From: Caballeronia sordidicola
Lineage (GTDB): Bacteria; Pseudomonadota; Gammaproteobacteria; Burkholderiales; Burkholderiaceae
NCBI RefSeq assembly: GCF_002220365.1
Contig: NZ_MTHB01000278.1
Location: forward strand, 124,001 to 188,000
DNA: 64,000 bases
Direction of reading: 5' to 3'
The number at the start of each line of letters is the position of its first letter. The first letter of the stretch is position 1. The position numbers and the translations under genes are program-made. Below the pieces are notes generated by a model, which was given only the letters and a program-made list of their open reading frames with translations, made no database searches and was not told where the DNA came from. Below, piece by piece: positions 8,690 to 16,465 of the stretch.

Positions 8690-9274
8690 ATGCTCAAATC
8701 ATCCCGTCCTGCAAAACCCATCGACTTCAACGCCCCGTCCGAACAGGTCGCGCGCCGCCTGATCGGCGCGATCTTCACGGTCGATGGCGTCGGCGGCAGG
8801 ATCGTCGAAACTGAAGCCTACGATCGCATAGACCCGGCCTCGCATACCTTCTCCGGGCCCACCCCGCGCAACGCCGTCATGTTCGGCCCAGCTGCCCACG
8901 TCTATGTGTATCGCTCGTATGGAATTCACTGGTGCCTGAACTTCGTTTGCCGCGAAGAAGGCCACGGTGCAGGGGTGTTGATCCGTGCAATCGAACCGCT
9001 CACCGGTCTCGATGCGATGCGTCAACGGCGCGGCCTCGAACCGTCAAGGCTCTTGTGCTCCGGACCGGGACGCGTCGCGCAGGCGTTGGGTATCACGCAC
9101 GGCAACAACGGCATGTCGCTGCTCGAAGCGCCCTTTCATATCGAAGCGCCGGACGAGGACTATCCGCTCGCGACCGGACCGCGCATCGGCATCACCAAGG
9201 CAGTGGACGTACCCTGGCGCTTCGGGCTCGCCGGATCGAAATTTCTCAGCAAGCCATTCCCCAAGGAGGCTTGA
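8690..9274 (+). CDS. mpg: DNA-3-methyladenine glycosylase (AAG/Mpg family)
   Basis: A base-excision repair enzyme that removes 3-methyladenine and other alkylated or deaminated purines. The 194-residue protein has the family core: GRIVETEAYDR (with the catalytic Glu), then SHTFSGPTPRNAVMF, VYVYRSYGIHWCLNFVC and GPGRVAQALGI. Length and motif order match bacterial members of the human AAG-type family. It stands alone between an MFS gene and a convergent alpha/beta hydrolase. The start ATG at 8690 is the first in frame; no strong Shine-Dalgarno is visible. No regulatory site was recognised. Confidence 0.93.
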   Translation: MLKSSRPAKPIDFNAPSEQVARRLIGAIFTVDGVGGRIVETEAYDRIDPASHTFSGPTPRNAVMFGPAAHVYVYRSYGIHWCLNFVCREEGHGAGVLIRAIEPLTGLDAMRQRRGLEPSRLLCSGPGRVAQALGITHGNNGMSLLEAPFHIEAPDEDYPLATGPRIGITKAVDVPWRFGLAGSKFLSKPFPKEA

Positions 9275-9352
9275 CTGATCACTGACTTACGCATCGACGA
9301 CGTCCTTGATTGGGTTCATCGCCGATGGTTCGCTAAGGTCTGCGTAGTGCTT

Positions 9353-10150
9353 TCAGCCCTGCATTAATTGCGCGAGTGCCCCGAGTTGCACACCATCGGG
9401 ATCGGCGAGGTCGTAGAGAATGGAAAAGTGGTCGGCTCCAGGCACCGGCACGTAGGTCACACGCTCGCCCGCCTCAGCGCATGCGTGCGCATAGTCATGC
9501 GAGTGGCGAACGAGTTCGGGCAGTTCCGCGTCGCCCACGGAGACGATCATCGGGGCACCGTGATCGACGTGGCGCATCGGGCTGAAGCGCGTGATTTCCT
9601 CCGCCGATAGCCCGAGCTTGTCGTTCAATCGGCCTGCGCTGATGGGTTCGAGATCGAAGAGGCCACTGACAGGCAGTGCGTATTTGACCGCCGGATGATG
9701 ACGATGCATGGCCGTGAGATGACCGCCCGCGGAATGCCCGCCGAGTATGAGTGTCGTGTGGCCTTGCTCGACGAGGAAGTCGAGTAACCGGCCGATTTCG
9801 CCAACAATCTGCGTCATCGACGCGGTGGGCGCAAGCGTGTATTCCGCTACGACCACGTTCATGCCACGGGCGAGCGGTCCAAGCGCGACGAAGGCGCAGA
9901 GTTCCTTATCGCAGCTTTGCCAGTACCCCCCGTGGACAAAAACGAAAGTTGGCGCGGCGTATTGCTTCTCGCTCGACGCCGGGAAGAAGTCGAAGCGTTC
10001 GCGAGGGGCGGCTCCGTACTTGACGTCGATTTTCCCAGGATGCGATGCGTATAAGGCTGCGCTGCGGGTCTTAAAGTCGGCGGGGGGATCGCCATTGCTA
10101 TAGGCCGCGTCGAGGGTTGCGCGGTCCATGGTGCGCCACGGGGATTGCAT
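9353..10150 (-). CDS. alpha/beta hydrolase, kynurenine formamidase-like
   Basis: A 265-residue serine hydrolase. HGGYW (73-77) is the oxyanion-hole motif of arylformamidase/hormone-sensitive-lipase-type enzymes, GHSAGGH (138-144) contains the nucleophile Ser140, and a later VSVGDAELPE and PGADHFSIL supply the likely Asp and His. The N-terminal DRATLDAAYSN is common in kynurenine formamidase-like proteins of this group. No kynureninase or tryptophan dioxygenase gene lies beside it, so the physiological substrate is open; a general carboxylesterase is possible. The start at 10150 has GGAG upstream. Confidence 0.8.
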   Translation of the reverse strand: MQSPWRTMDRATLDAAYSNGDPPADFKTRSAALYASHPGKIDVKYGAAPRERFDFFPASSEKQYAAPTFVFVHGGYWQSCDKELCAFVALGPLARGMNVVVAEYTLAPTASMTQIVGEIGRLLDFLVEQGHTTLILGGHSAGGHLTAMHRHHPAVKYALPVSGLFDLEPISAGRLNDKLGLSAEEITRFSPMRHVDHGAPMIVSVGDAELPELVRHSHDYAHACAEAGERVTYVPVPGADHFSILYDLADPDGVQLGALAQLMQG

Positions 10151-10256
10151 GCGGGTTGTCTCCTGGAAAAAATGCGGGGTTTGAACGGAGTTTACAGCTT
10201 ACGAGGAGTTCTCAGCTTCTATCCTACGGCGCCACCCCTCCAAAAGCCTCGACCAG

Positions 10257-10361
10257 CTAATCGATCATCACCCTCACGCGTGAGCTCAAATGCCTCCGGC
10301 CAGGATACATCGCGAGCACATAGATATCCGCCATGTGAAACGCCGGAATCAGCGCGACCGC
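10257..10361 (-). pseudogene. LysR-family regulator, 3'-terminal remnant
   Basis: Read leftward, about 34 residues match the C-terminus of LysR regulators: ALIPAFHMADIYVLAMYPGRRHLSSRVRVMID then stop. The YP.RRHLS..VR pattern is the hallmark of the last strand and helix. Everything upstream (HTH and most of the effector domain) is missing: at about 10361 the homology stops and an SDR remnant on the other strand begins. The upstream continuation of the frame is shadow sequence. Confidence 0.7.
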
Positions 10362-10581
10362 CCGGGACCGGTTGCCACGCCCATCTACGGCAAGCTCGGG
10401 ATGGAGAAGGGACAACTCGACAGCGTCGCCGACGGCATTCGCAGCCAGATTCTGGTTAGCCGCTTCGGCGAGCCGGTGAAGATCGCGAAAGCCATCGTGT
10501 TCCTCCTCCGACGAATCGAGCTTCACCGTCGGCAGCGAACTGGTGATCGACGGCGGCATGAGCAATCTGTCATTGCGTTAG
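10362..10581 (+). pseudogene. short-chain dehydrogenase, frameshifted 3' remnant
   Basis: The frame reads PGPVATPIYGKLGMEKGQLD, then RSQILVSRFGEPVKIAKAIVFL, the C-terminal third of a classical SDR. At 10506 two bases are missing, and the homology resumes in another frame as SDESSFTVGSELVIDGGMSN to TAG at 10579-10581. The Rossmann N-terminus and catalytic Tyr-Lys are absent. It directly abuts the LysR remnant, so both genes appear to have lost their 5' halves in one deletion. Confidence 0.72.
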
Positions 10582-10589
10582 GTTGGCTG

Positions 10590-10916
10590 TCATGCCGGAC
10601 CGGCCTGGCGGATCGCATTGCCGTAAGTCTCTTCGATGCGCCGATCCTGTTCCGCAGGGGAAAACTGCTCCCACTCGATCCCGTTGACGTCTCGCGTCTT
10701 CGCAAAACCAGCCGCCGTATCATCTTCAAAGCCTATATGCCGAAGCAACCCGGCTTGGGTTGGGTTTTCATTGATCGAGAAGTTCAGAAGATCCGTTCGC
10801 CACATGGCGTAGGCACCCGGAACGACTGCGGTGGGTTCCTGGCCGAGCCGCTTCGTATAGTCGGCAATCGATGCCTCAAGGCTGGCAACGGCAAGTGCAA
10901 TGTGGAAACGTTTCAT
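10590..10916 (-). CDS. VOC (glyoxalase/bleomycin-resistance) family protein
   Basis: A 108-residue one-module VOC protein: MKRFHIALAVASLEASIADYTKRLG is the opening beta-alpha unit with a metal-ligand His at position 5, and LLRHIGFEDDTAAGFA, then DVNGIEWEQF, form the second unit with Glu near the end. The family includes glyoxalases, dioxygenases and drug-binding proteins; the short length and absence of partners leave the reaction open. It ends nine bases from the SDR remnant in convergent orientation. The ATG at 10916 has no strong Shine-Dalgarno, but the N-terminus is canonical. Confidence 0.78.
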   Translation of the reverse strand: MKRFHIALAVASLEASIADYTKRLGQEPTAVVPGAYAMWRTDLLNFSINENPTQAGLLRHIGFEDDTAAGFAKTRDVNGIEWEQFSPAEQDRRIEETYGNAIRQAGPA

Positions 10917-11080
10917 GGTCTGGACCCGATGGTTGAGTGTAGAGCCACTCTATATAAGCTGGCTCACGACAACCAGTTGAGCATTTATCCCGGTATGGCG
11001 GATACCCGTGCATCGGGCGGCCATGGCGGGTGGAACAGCTCTTGCGCCACTTTGCATGTCACTCACTCAAGGAGGGCGAC

Positions 11081-11302
11081 ATGACGGACAAGCCGACAGA
11101 CACCAACTATGCAGGCCGTTCGCAAGAAGAACGCCGGGCGCAACGCAAGGGCGAAAAACAGCGCGCGCAGGAACAACCGGGCGGTCATCTGGCGCAGGAA
11201 GGCACCGAACCGGACAAGCATCACAGCTCGGGCGAACTATCTGAGGAAGGAAAAAAAGTATGGCGGACAGGCTCGGGAATCGATGGCGGCGGGAAAACTT
11301 GA
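11081..11302 (+). CDS. small charged hypothetical protein (73 aa)
   Basis: An extremely hydrophilic 73-residue protein (RSQEERRAQRKGEKQRAQEQ, then EPDKHHSSGELSEEGKKVW) with no hydrophobic segment. AAGGAGGGCGAC directly before the ATG at 11081 is one of the best ribosome-binding sites of the window and decides the start. Composition and size resemble small stress-inducible, probably disordered proteins; I do not recognise a family. It precedes folE by about 110 bases on the same strand, but co-transcription is not obvious. Confidence 0.6.
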   Translation: MTDKPTDTNYAGRSQEERRAQRKGEKQRAQEQPGGHLAQEGTEPDKHHSSGELSEEGKKVWRTGSGIDGGGKT

Positions 11303-11415
11303 TTGCTCGCCTGCTCAACCCTGGACATACCTGACATTCCACCAGGGTCTTCCAACGGGTAAAACGTGGAACAATGGGAGCTTCATGACTTTGCACCATG
11401 CATCCGGAGCCCCCG

Positions 11416-12072
11416 ATGAGCGCCACGCGCAACTCCCCTACCGCGTCTTCGGACATCCACGATCAAACTGATCACGCCGATCGTCCGAGCCGCGAAGAAG
11501 CTGAAGCCGCCGTTCGCGTTCTGATCCGCTGGGCCGGGGACGACCCCGCCCGCGAGGGACTTGTCGATACCCCGTCGCGCGTCATCCGGTCTTACGAAGA
11601 GTTCTTCGCAGGTTATTCCCAGAATCCTCGCGACATTCTGGCCCGCACCTTTTCCGAAGTGCAGGGTTACGACGAGATGATCGTGCTCAAGGACATCCGC
11701 TTCGAAAGTTATTGCGAACATCACATGGTGCCGATCATTGGCCGGGCGCACGTGGCGTATTTGCCGCGTGAGCGAGTGGTGGGCATATCGAAGCTGGCGC
11801 GTCTGGTAGATGCCTTCGCAAAGCGTCTGCAGATCCAGGAAAAGATGACGGCGCAGATTGCCGACACGCTGGAAGAAGTCCTGCAACCGCTAGGCGTTGG
11901 CGTAATCCTGGAAGCCACGCATCAATGCATGTCCACGCGTGGTGTGCATAAGGCGGGGGCGTCGATGGTGACATCGCGGATGCTGGGCACGTTCCGCGAT
12001 GACCCTTCCACGCGCCGCGAATTCCTTTCCATCGTCGGACATTCGAGCGCGTTCAGCGTATCGAATAACTAG
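11416..12072 (+). CDS. folE: GTP cyclohydrolase I
   Basis: Converts GTP to 7,8-dihydroneopterin triphosphate and formate, the first step of tetrahydrofolate and pterin synthesis. The zinc ligands are visible as Cys100 and His103 (CEHH) and Cys171 (THQCMSTRG). Conserved blocks [32 protein letters not shown] and REFLSIV are in order. The ATG at 11416 with GGAG five bases upstream gives 218 residues; an ATG at 11398 would add six. The N-terminal 25 residues are variable and polar. Many Burkholderiales carry more than one folE; whether this is the only copy cannot be seen here. Confidence 0.95.
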   Translation: MSATRNSPTASSDIHDQTDHADRPSREEAEAAVRVLIRWAGDDPAREGLVDTPSRVIRSYEEFFAGYSQNPRDILARTFSEVQGYDEMIVLKDIRFESYCEHHMVPIIGRAHVAYLPRERVVGISKLARLVDAFAKRLQIQEKMTAQIADTLEEVLQPLGVGVILEATHQCMSTRGVHKAGASMVTSRMLGTFRDDPSTRREFLSIVGHSSAFSVSNN

Positions 12073-12097
12073 CAAGCCCGCTGAGGATCGCTTAAGT

Positions 12098-13096
12098 TCA
12101 CGCGCCTCGGCTATCGTCCGGCGCGTCGCCTGCACCGCCTTCGCGAATCTTGCCTTGCGAGACGTTGCTACCCGGCGGCACGCTATGCGTGAGCCATACG
12201 TTGCCGCCGATCACGGAACCGCGCCCAATTGTCACGCGGCCGAGAATGGTCGCGCCGGCATAGATCACCACCTCGTCTTCCACTACTGGATGGCGCGCGT
12301 TGCCCTTGACCAGCACGCCGTCGTTGCCTGCCGGAAAACTCTTCGCGCCCAGTGTCACGGCCTGGTACACCCGCACGTGCTGGCCGATCACCGCGGTCTC
12401 GCCGATCACCACGCCCGTCCCGTGATCGATGAAAAAACTTGGCCCGATGGTCGCGCCCGGGTGAATGTCGATCCCTGTCGCCGAGTGCGCGATCTCGTTG
12501 ATAAAACGCGCAAGCAAGGGCACGCCGAGTTTGTGCAAAGCATGCGCCAGACGATGATGCGTCATGGCCCAGATGCCGGGATAGCAAAGCAGGATTTCCG
12601 TGATGTGCTGCGCAGCGGGGTCGCCCGCGAAAGCAGCCTGGATGTCGCTTACCAGCAGCGCACGGATGGCCGGCAACTGCGCGCCGAATTCACGCGCGAG
12701 CGCGAACGCATGCATGCCGAGCTCGGCATCGCTCAGGTCGTGGTTCTCCGGCAAGAAACGCAACGCGCGGCGGATCTGTTCGGAGAGCAGGCGCAAGGTG
12801 CTCTCGAGCGTGTGGCCGACGTAATAATCCACGCTTTCGGCGGTCAGGTCGGCGGCGCCGTAGTGGGTGGGGAACAGCGCCGAGCGAAGCCCGTTCACAA
12901 TCTTCACGATCGCTTCACGCGACGGCAATTCGCGGATTCCAAGCGGATGGCGCGTGCGATGCAGCTGTTCGCGCGATGCCCGCAAGTCAGCCACGATCTT
13001 GTCGAGGCCCCATTCGTGGGAGGGAAATTGATCTTCTAGGGAGACAGTCTTGGGCATGTCGGGAGCTTGGGCGGATGACGCCGCATTGGGCGGCAC
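12098..13096 (-). CDS. serine O-acetyltransferase, EpsC/SrpH type
   Basis: Acetylates L-serine with acetyl-CoA to O-acetylserine, the precursor of cysteine. The C-terminal half is a left-handed beta-helix of hexapeptide repeats (GIDIHPGATIGPSFFIDHGTG, VVIGETAVIGQHVRVYQAVTLGA, then GRGSVIGGNVWL). The HGTGVVIGETA block with its catalytic His is diagnostic for serine acetyltransferases. The N-terminal 170 residues form the long helical domain of the EpsC/SrpH subgroup (332 aa in all). An in-frame ATG 13 codons downstream (MPKTVSLEDQF) is an alternative start. It is convergent with folE; no cysteine-pathway gene is adjacent. Confidence 0.88.
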   Translation of the reverse strand: MPPNAASSAQAPDMPKTVSLEDQFPSHEWGLDKIVADLRASREQLHRTRHPLGIRELPSREAIVKIVNGLRSALFPTHYGAADLTAESVDYYVGHTLESTLRLLSEQIRRALRFLPENHDLSDAELGMHAFALAREFGAQLPAIRALLVSDIQAAFAGDPAAQHITEILLCYPGIWAMTHHRLAHALHKLGVPLLARFINEIAHSATGIDIHPGATIGPSFFIDHGTGVVIGETAVIGQHVRVYQAVTLGAKSFPAGNDGVLVKGNARHPVVEDEVVIYAGATILGRVTIGRGSVIGGNVWLTHSVPPGSNVSQGKIREGGAGDAPDDSRGA

Positions 13097-13174
13097 GATC
13101 TAAACGATGCCCCGAGATTAACCGTTTTTCTGCAAGATTGCCGCCCTGTGCGCGAAACCCGTTCAGGCGCGCGC

Positions 13175-13420
13175 TCAGGACTTGGGGTCGACCTTCACGT
13201 GGCTGGCATCGATCCAACGGACCGCCCAGTCCCGGGCATGCGCAATGGCTTCGTCGGCGTTGCCGAAGCGCAGGTCGGCGGGGAAAAAACGATTCGCGAC
13301 CAGTTCCCCATCGCTCGATCGCGAGATGACCACGTAGGGTTGGAAACAACCGTCGCCCTGACGTGCCGGTGCGCAATTGAGTAAATAGCCGCGATGTGAA
13401 AATGCCGCGTCATATTGCAT
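13175..13420 (-). CDS. small conserved hypothetical protein (81 aa)
   Basis: An 81-residue soluble protein: YRGYLLNCAP-like start (here HRGYLLNCAPARQGDGCFQPYVVISRS) followed by RFFPADLRFGNADEAIAHARDWAVRWID. The pattern of a short beta-sheet half and a helix with A..A..W is seen in small proteins abundant in Burkholderiales. I do not know a function. It lies upstream of, and in the same direction as, the serine acetyltransferase gene with about 80 bases between them. The ATG at 13420 is the only sensible start. Confidence 0.65.
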   Translation of the reverse strand: MQYDAAFSHRGYLLNCAPARQGDGCFQPYVVISRSSDGELVANRFFPADLRFGNADEAIAHARDWAVRWIDASHVKVDPKS

Positions 13421-13728
13421 GAGTCACCCTGATTTTAAGTGCCCCGCTGGATTCGCGATGGTCGTCTCCTGTTCGCTTGAAACGCGCGAATCCGGCAAGC
13501 GGCACGAGGCCGTCCGGTGGCGCACGTAGGCCTGGCGAACAACAAATCATACTCTTGAGAAAACTCTCGTTGGGTTGAAAAAAATCAATTTGGCTTAGAT
13601 CATTTACTGATGTTTTATCCCGTGGTTTATTCCAACGCCCGCGTAGCCCCAGCATTGACACGATCCCATGCTCCGGAATGTTTCTTGCGTGATGTGTCTT
13701 TGTTAACCTGAACAAGGCGGAGCGAATT
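13421..13728. other. intergenic region between divergent small genes
   Basis: This stretch of 308 bases separates divergent genes and must hold both promoters. It is visibly more A+T-rich around 13550-13625 than its surroundings. I see no gene, clear palindrome or RNA element. Confidence 0.5.
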
Positions 13729-14343
13729 ATGGACAACACACAGAACAACGAATCGCAAGACAAGCAAGCGCAGCGCGCGGCGGACAGCCCGCTGAAGAAG
13801 CCTGAAACCGAAACCGCCAAAGCCAGACCCAGTGATGTCGCGGCAGCGGCAGAGGGGCGCGAAGCCGGGCTCGGGCAAGCAGGTGCCAACACGCCTGATT
13901 TGTCTTTGGAACAGGCCGGCCCGCAAGGCAAGACCAACGTCACGCATCAGGCGATGGATGTTCTCAACGACGACACGCTGGACGATACCGTCGACGCTGA
14001 CGGAAAAAATCGCGACGCCTCGCGCGATGAAAGCATGCTGCAGAACAACCCCAACGCTTTTGTCGGCGTCGATGCTTCGCTGGTGAATTCGCACTTTGAA
14101 CAAGGTGACGGCCTGGGCGGTTTTGACAGTCGCCCTGCTCGCAATGGGCTGGCGCTCGCATTGGAAGAAGGTTTTAGTGTCGTGGATAAAGGCATGGTTG
14201 CGCCCGACGTGGAAGAGGTGGAGCGGCAGTACGAATTTGTTGAACGCGATCCGCACGGTTACAACTTGCGGGGCCGCAAGCATTTCGCCATCAATCATGT
14301 CAGGCCATCGCGCTTGATCGAGATTCAGCGGCGCGAAAAGTAA
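13729..14343 (+). CDS. hypothetical protein with disordered N-terminus (204 aa)
   Basis: The first 90 residues are low-complexity and polar (Gln, Asn, Lys, Glu, Ala), likely disordered. The last 100 residues look folded and conserved: NAFVGVDASLVNSHFEQGDG, then ALALEEGFSVVDKGMVAPDVEEVERQYEFVERDP and HFAINHVRPSRLI. No signal peptide, membrane segment or known domain was recognised. GGCGGAGCG precedes the ATG at 13729. It is a single-gene unit followed by a bidirectional hairpin. Function unknown; its company among small stress-type proteins is suggestive only. Confidence 0.7.
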   Translation: MDNTQNNESQDKQAQRAADSPLKKPETETAKARPSDVAAAAEGREAGLGQAGANTPDLSLEQAGPQGKTNVTHQAMDVLNDDTLDDTVDADGKNRDASRDESMLQNNPNAFVGVDASLVNSHFEQGDGLGGFDSRPARNGLALALEEGFSVVDKGMVAPDVEEVERQYEFVERDPHGYNLRGRKHFAINHVRPSRLIEIQRREK

Positions 14344-14361
14344 CTCAGCGCTATTCACTGG

Positions 14362-14400
14362 AAGGATCGATAGCCGTCATTCGATGAGCCTTCGATCCTT
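14362..14400. terminator. hairpin between convergent genes
   Basis: AAGGATCGA (14362-14370) pairs with TCGATCCTT (14392-14400) across a 21-base loop, between the gene ending at 14343 (+) and the one ending at 14424 (-). The T run is weak, so termination is a tentative role. Confidence 0.45.
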
Positions 14401-14423
14401 TCCCGTCTTTCAGACCGTCCGAT

Positions 14424-14588
14424 TTATTTCTTTTCGGGCTTGCCCTTCTCATCATCGGATTCAATCCGCGTTACGCCGCCCGTCGAGGGTGGATCGCTGG
14501 CGGGAAAGCTATCCTCCACGGCGCGGTCAACGTCCTCCTCCTCTCGATGCGAATGCGGGAGTTGTTCCTTCGGTTTGGTCGTGGTCAT
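14424..14588 (-). CDS. small conserved hypothetical protein (54 aa)
   Basis: A 54-residue hydrophilic protein whose central VDRAVEDSFPASDPPS is a motif I have seen in many small proteobacterial proteins of unknown function. AGGAG stands six bases before the ATG at 14588 and sets the start; the open frame extends upstream without a better one. The C-terminus is rich in Lys and Glu. No domain with known activity is present. Confidence 0.72.
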   Translation of the reverse strand: MTTTKPKEQLPHSHREEEDVDRAVEDSFPASDPPSTGGVTRIESDDEKGKPEKK

Positions 14589-14893
14589 GCTTGACTCCTG
14601 GTCGGTGGACTGTGTAAAGCCTGCCATCGGATGCAGTATCGTTGCAATGTCGTGTCGCCGCTTTCTGCCTAGTTTTGACCTGTAATCCCAACCGTCCCAA
14701 CCAAACCGCCGGAAGGGCAACGGGCTTTCGTCAGGCAAATCGCCGCCCCACGCGCCGCCGCACGGGCTTCAGGTAACTGAACGCAAGCGTTGTTCCCAGC
14801 TTTCCTGTGATCTGGCACGACCCATGCATAACACTCCCGCTAATCAGACGAATGCAGCACGATGCATCGGAAAACCAACCGGCGGGGGTCGGC
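14589..14893. other. intergenic region
   Basis: This stretch of 305 bases lies between a leftward and a rightward gene. An in-frame ATG of the downstream membrane-protein gene exists at 14807, but the sequence between it and 14894 does not look membrane-protein-like. No palindrome or RNA element was recognised. Confidence 0.4.
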
Positions 14894-15310
14894 ATGAACA
14901 CAACCAATACGTACACGATCGAAGCGTTACAGCACACGCAAGGCGTGCGCGCAGCGTGGCGTGAGCTAGCGCTCTCCACTGCACTGGTGTGCCTCGGGCT
15001 GGCCTATGCCTTGTCATGGGCCGAGATGGGCCTCGCGTTGATGACCGGACCTGGCGAACCCGCTGCTGCCCTGTTTGCATCACGTGCACTGATTGGCGGC
15101 TTGTATGTTTGCGTGGCGTTGCGCCTGCAATGGGCACGCTGGATGACCGTTGTGCTCGGCTTCGCGTCGGTCGTATTGGTAGGCCCCATGCTCGGCGCCG
15201 AATGGCGTGCCCTCCATGTCGCTGCGCTCGTGACCGGCGCCGTGCTGGTGTTCAAGCTGGCGGCATCGATCTTCCTGCTCTCGCCGGGCGCGTCGCACGG
15301 GCACCGTTGA
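14894..15310 (+). CDS. small integral membrane protein, unknown function
   Basis: About 138 residues with four hydrophobic segments (roughly 27-50, 58-78, 83-102 and 108-130) separated by short polar turns; the N-terminus is polar. No family signature was recognised. GGGGGT a few bases before the ATG at 14894 supports this start; a longer version from 14807 would add 29 mostly polar residues. It stands alone between a short leftward gene and an SDR gene on the same strand about 110 bases away. Four-helix DoxX-like or DUF-type proteins have similar shape, but I cannot assign one. Confidence 0.62.
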   Translation: MNTTNTYTIEALQHTQGVRAAWRELALSTALVCLGLAYALSWAEMGLALMTGPGEPAAALFASRALIGGLYVCVALRLQWARWMTVVLGFASVVLVGPMLGAEWRALHVAALVTGAVLVFKLAASIFLLSPGASHGHR

Positions 15311-15418
15311 ATTGGGGGTGGAAGTTGAGGTCCACATGAGAAAGACCGGCCGGGATGCTTGTTCAAGCGGCCTGTAAAACGCACAATGAGAGCCCGTTTC
15401 TTCTTTGATGAGCCTCTC

Positions 15419-16018
15419 ATGAAAATTGCCGTCATTGGTGCAACCGGTACAGTCGGCCGCGCCGTCTTCGCCGAATTCCAGCCGCGTCACGAAGTCATCG
15501 AGATCGGCGCCACGCGAGGTGCGCACCGCGTCGACCTGACGAAGATCGACAGCATCCATGCGCTATTCAAATCGATCGGTCAGGTCGACGCCATTGTTGC
15601 TACCGCCGGGCATGTTCACTTCGGCGAACTTTCGCAGATGACCCCCGAGCAATTCCGCATTGGCCTTGACGACAAACTCATGGGCCAGGTCAACCTCGTG
15701 CTGGTCGCGCAAAGTTATCTGAACGACGGCAGCTCGTTCACGCTGACCAGCGGAATCGTGGGCGACGAACCCATCAAATACGGCGCCAGCGCTGCGTCGG
15801 TCAACGGCGCCATTGAAGGGTTCGTGCGCGGAGCCGCGATCGAACTGCCGCGCGGCCTGCGCATCAACGAAGTGAACGCGACCATGCTGGAAGAAGCGCG
15901 TGAAGCGTTCGGGCCGTATTTCCGCGGCTTCGAAGCGGCGTCCGGTGCGCGCGTTGCGCTGGCGTACAGCCGCAGCGTGGAGGGCCTTGAGACCGGCCGT
16001 ATCTACAAGGTGCGTTGA
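15419..16018 (+). CDS. short-chain dehydrogenase/reductase, compact form
   Basis: A 199-residue SDR with the nucleotide-binding VIGATGTVGRAV at residues 5-16, the ATAGHVHFG equivalent of the NAG motif, Ser in FTLTSGIVGD, and a YGASAASVNGAIEGFVRGAAIE helix where the usual YxxxK pair is altered (Tyr present, Lys replaced by Ala/Ser). The short family of this type often retains structure with changed chemistry. The ATG at 15419 (MKIAVIG) is the natural start. It is immediately followed by a GNAT gene with no gap, so the two are probably co-transcribed. Substrate unknown. Confidence 0.82.
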   Translation: MKIAVIGATGTVGRAVFAEFQPRHEVIEIGATRGAHRVDLTKIDSIHALFKSIGQVDAIVATAGHVHFGELSQMTPEQFRIGLDDKLMGQVNLVLVAQSYLNDGSSFTLTSGIVGDEPIKYGASAASVNGAIEGFVRGAAIELPRGLRINEVNATMLEEAREAFGPYFRGFEAASGARVALAYSRSVEGLETGRIYKVR

Positions 16019-16450
16019 ATGGTTAGCGAATGGTCGAGGGACGATTATCGCGTCACCACGGATATCAGGACGTTCGACTTCGACGTCGTGCATCGATACT
16101 TGAGCGAGGTCGCTTATTGGTCACCCGGCATCTCGCGCGAGAAGGTCGAGCGGGCTGCCGCGCATTCGCTGGCGTTCGGCCTGTTCCACCGCGACACGCA
16201 GATTGGTTATGCCCGTGCGATCACGGACACCGTGAGCTTCGCGTATCTCGCCGATGTGTTTGTGCTTCCCGGCCGTCAACGCGACGGCCTGGGCACTTGG
16301 CTGGTGGAATGCCTGATGGCGCATCCGGATTTGCAGGGCTTGCGCAAGATGATGCTGACAACCACGAGCGCTCACACGCTATACGCCCGCTTCGGTTTTG
16401 TCGTGCCTGCGCAGCCTGAAAAGCTGATGGAAAAACGCGCGCCGCGGTGA
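16019..16450 (+). CDS. GNAT family N-acetyltransferase
   Basis: A 143-residue acetyl-CoA-dependent acyltransferase: QIGYARAITDTVSFAYLADVFVLPGRQRDGLGTWLVECLM covers strands 2-4 and the acetyl-CoA pyrophosphate-binding (R/Q)xxGxG/A loop (here RDGLGTW). The C-terminal LYARFGFV is the usual GNAT ending. The ATG directly follows the TGA of the SDR gene, so translation is likely coupled. Substrate unknown; small-molecule amines are most common in this subgroup. Confidence 0.85.
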   Translation: MVSEWSRDDYRVTTDIRTFDFDVVHRYLSEVAYWSPGISREKVERAAAHSLAFGLFHRDTQIGYARAITDTVSFAYLADVFVLPGRQRDGLGTWLVECLMAHPDLQGLRKMMLTTTSAHTLYARFGFVVPAQPEKLMEKRAPR

Positions 16451-16465
16451 CGTCGGAGTGGTGTT

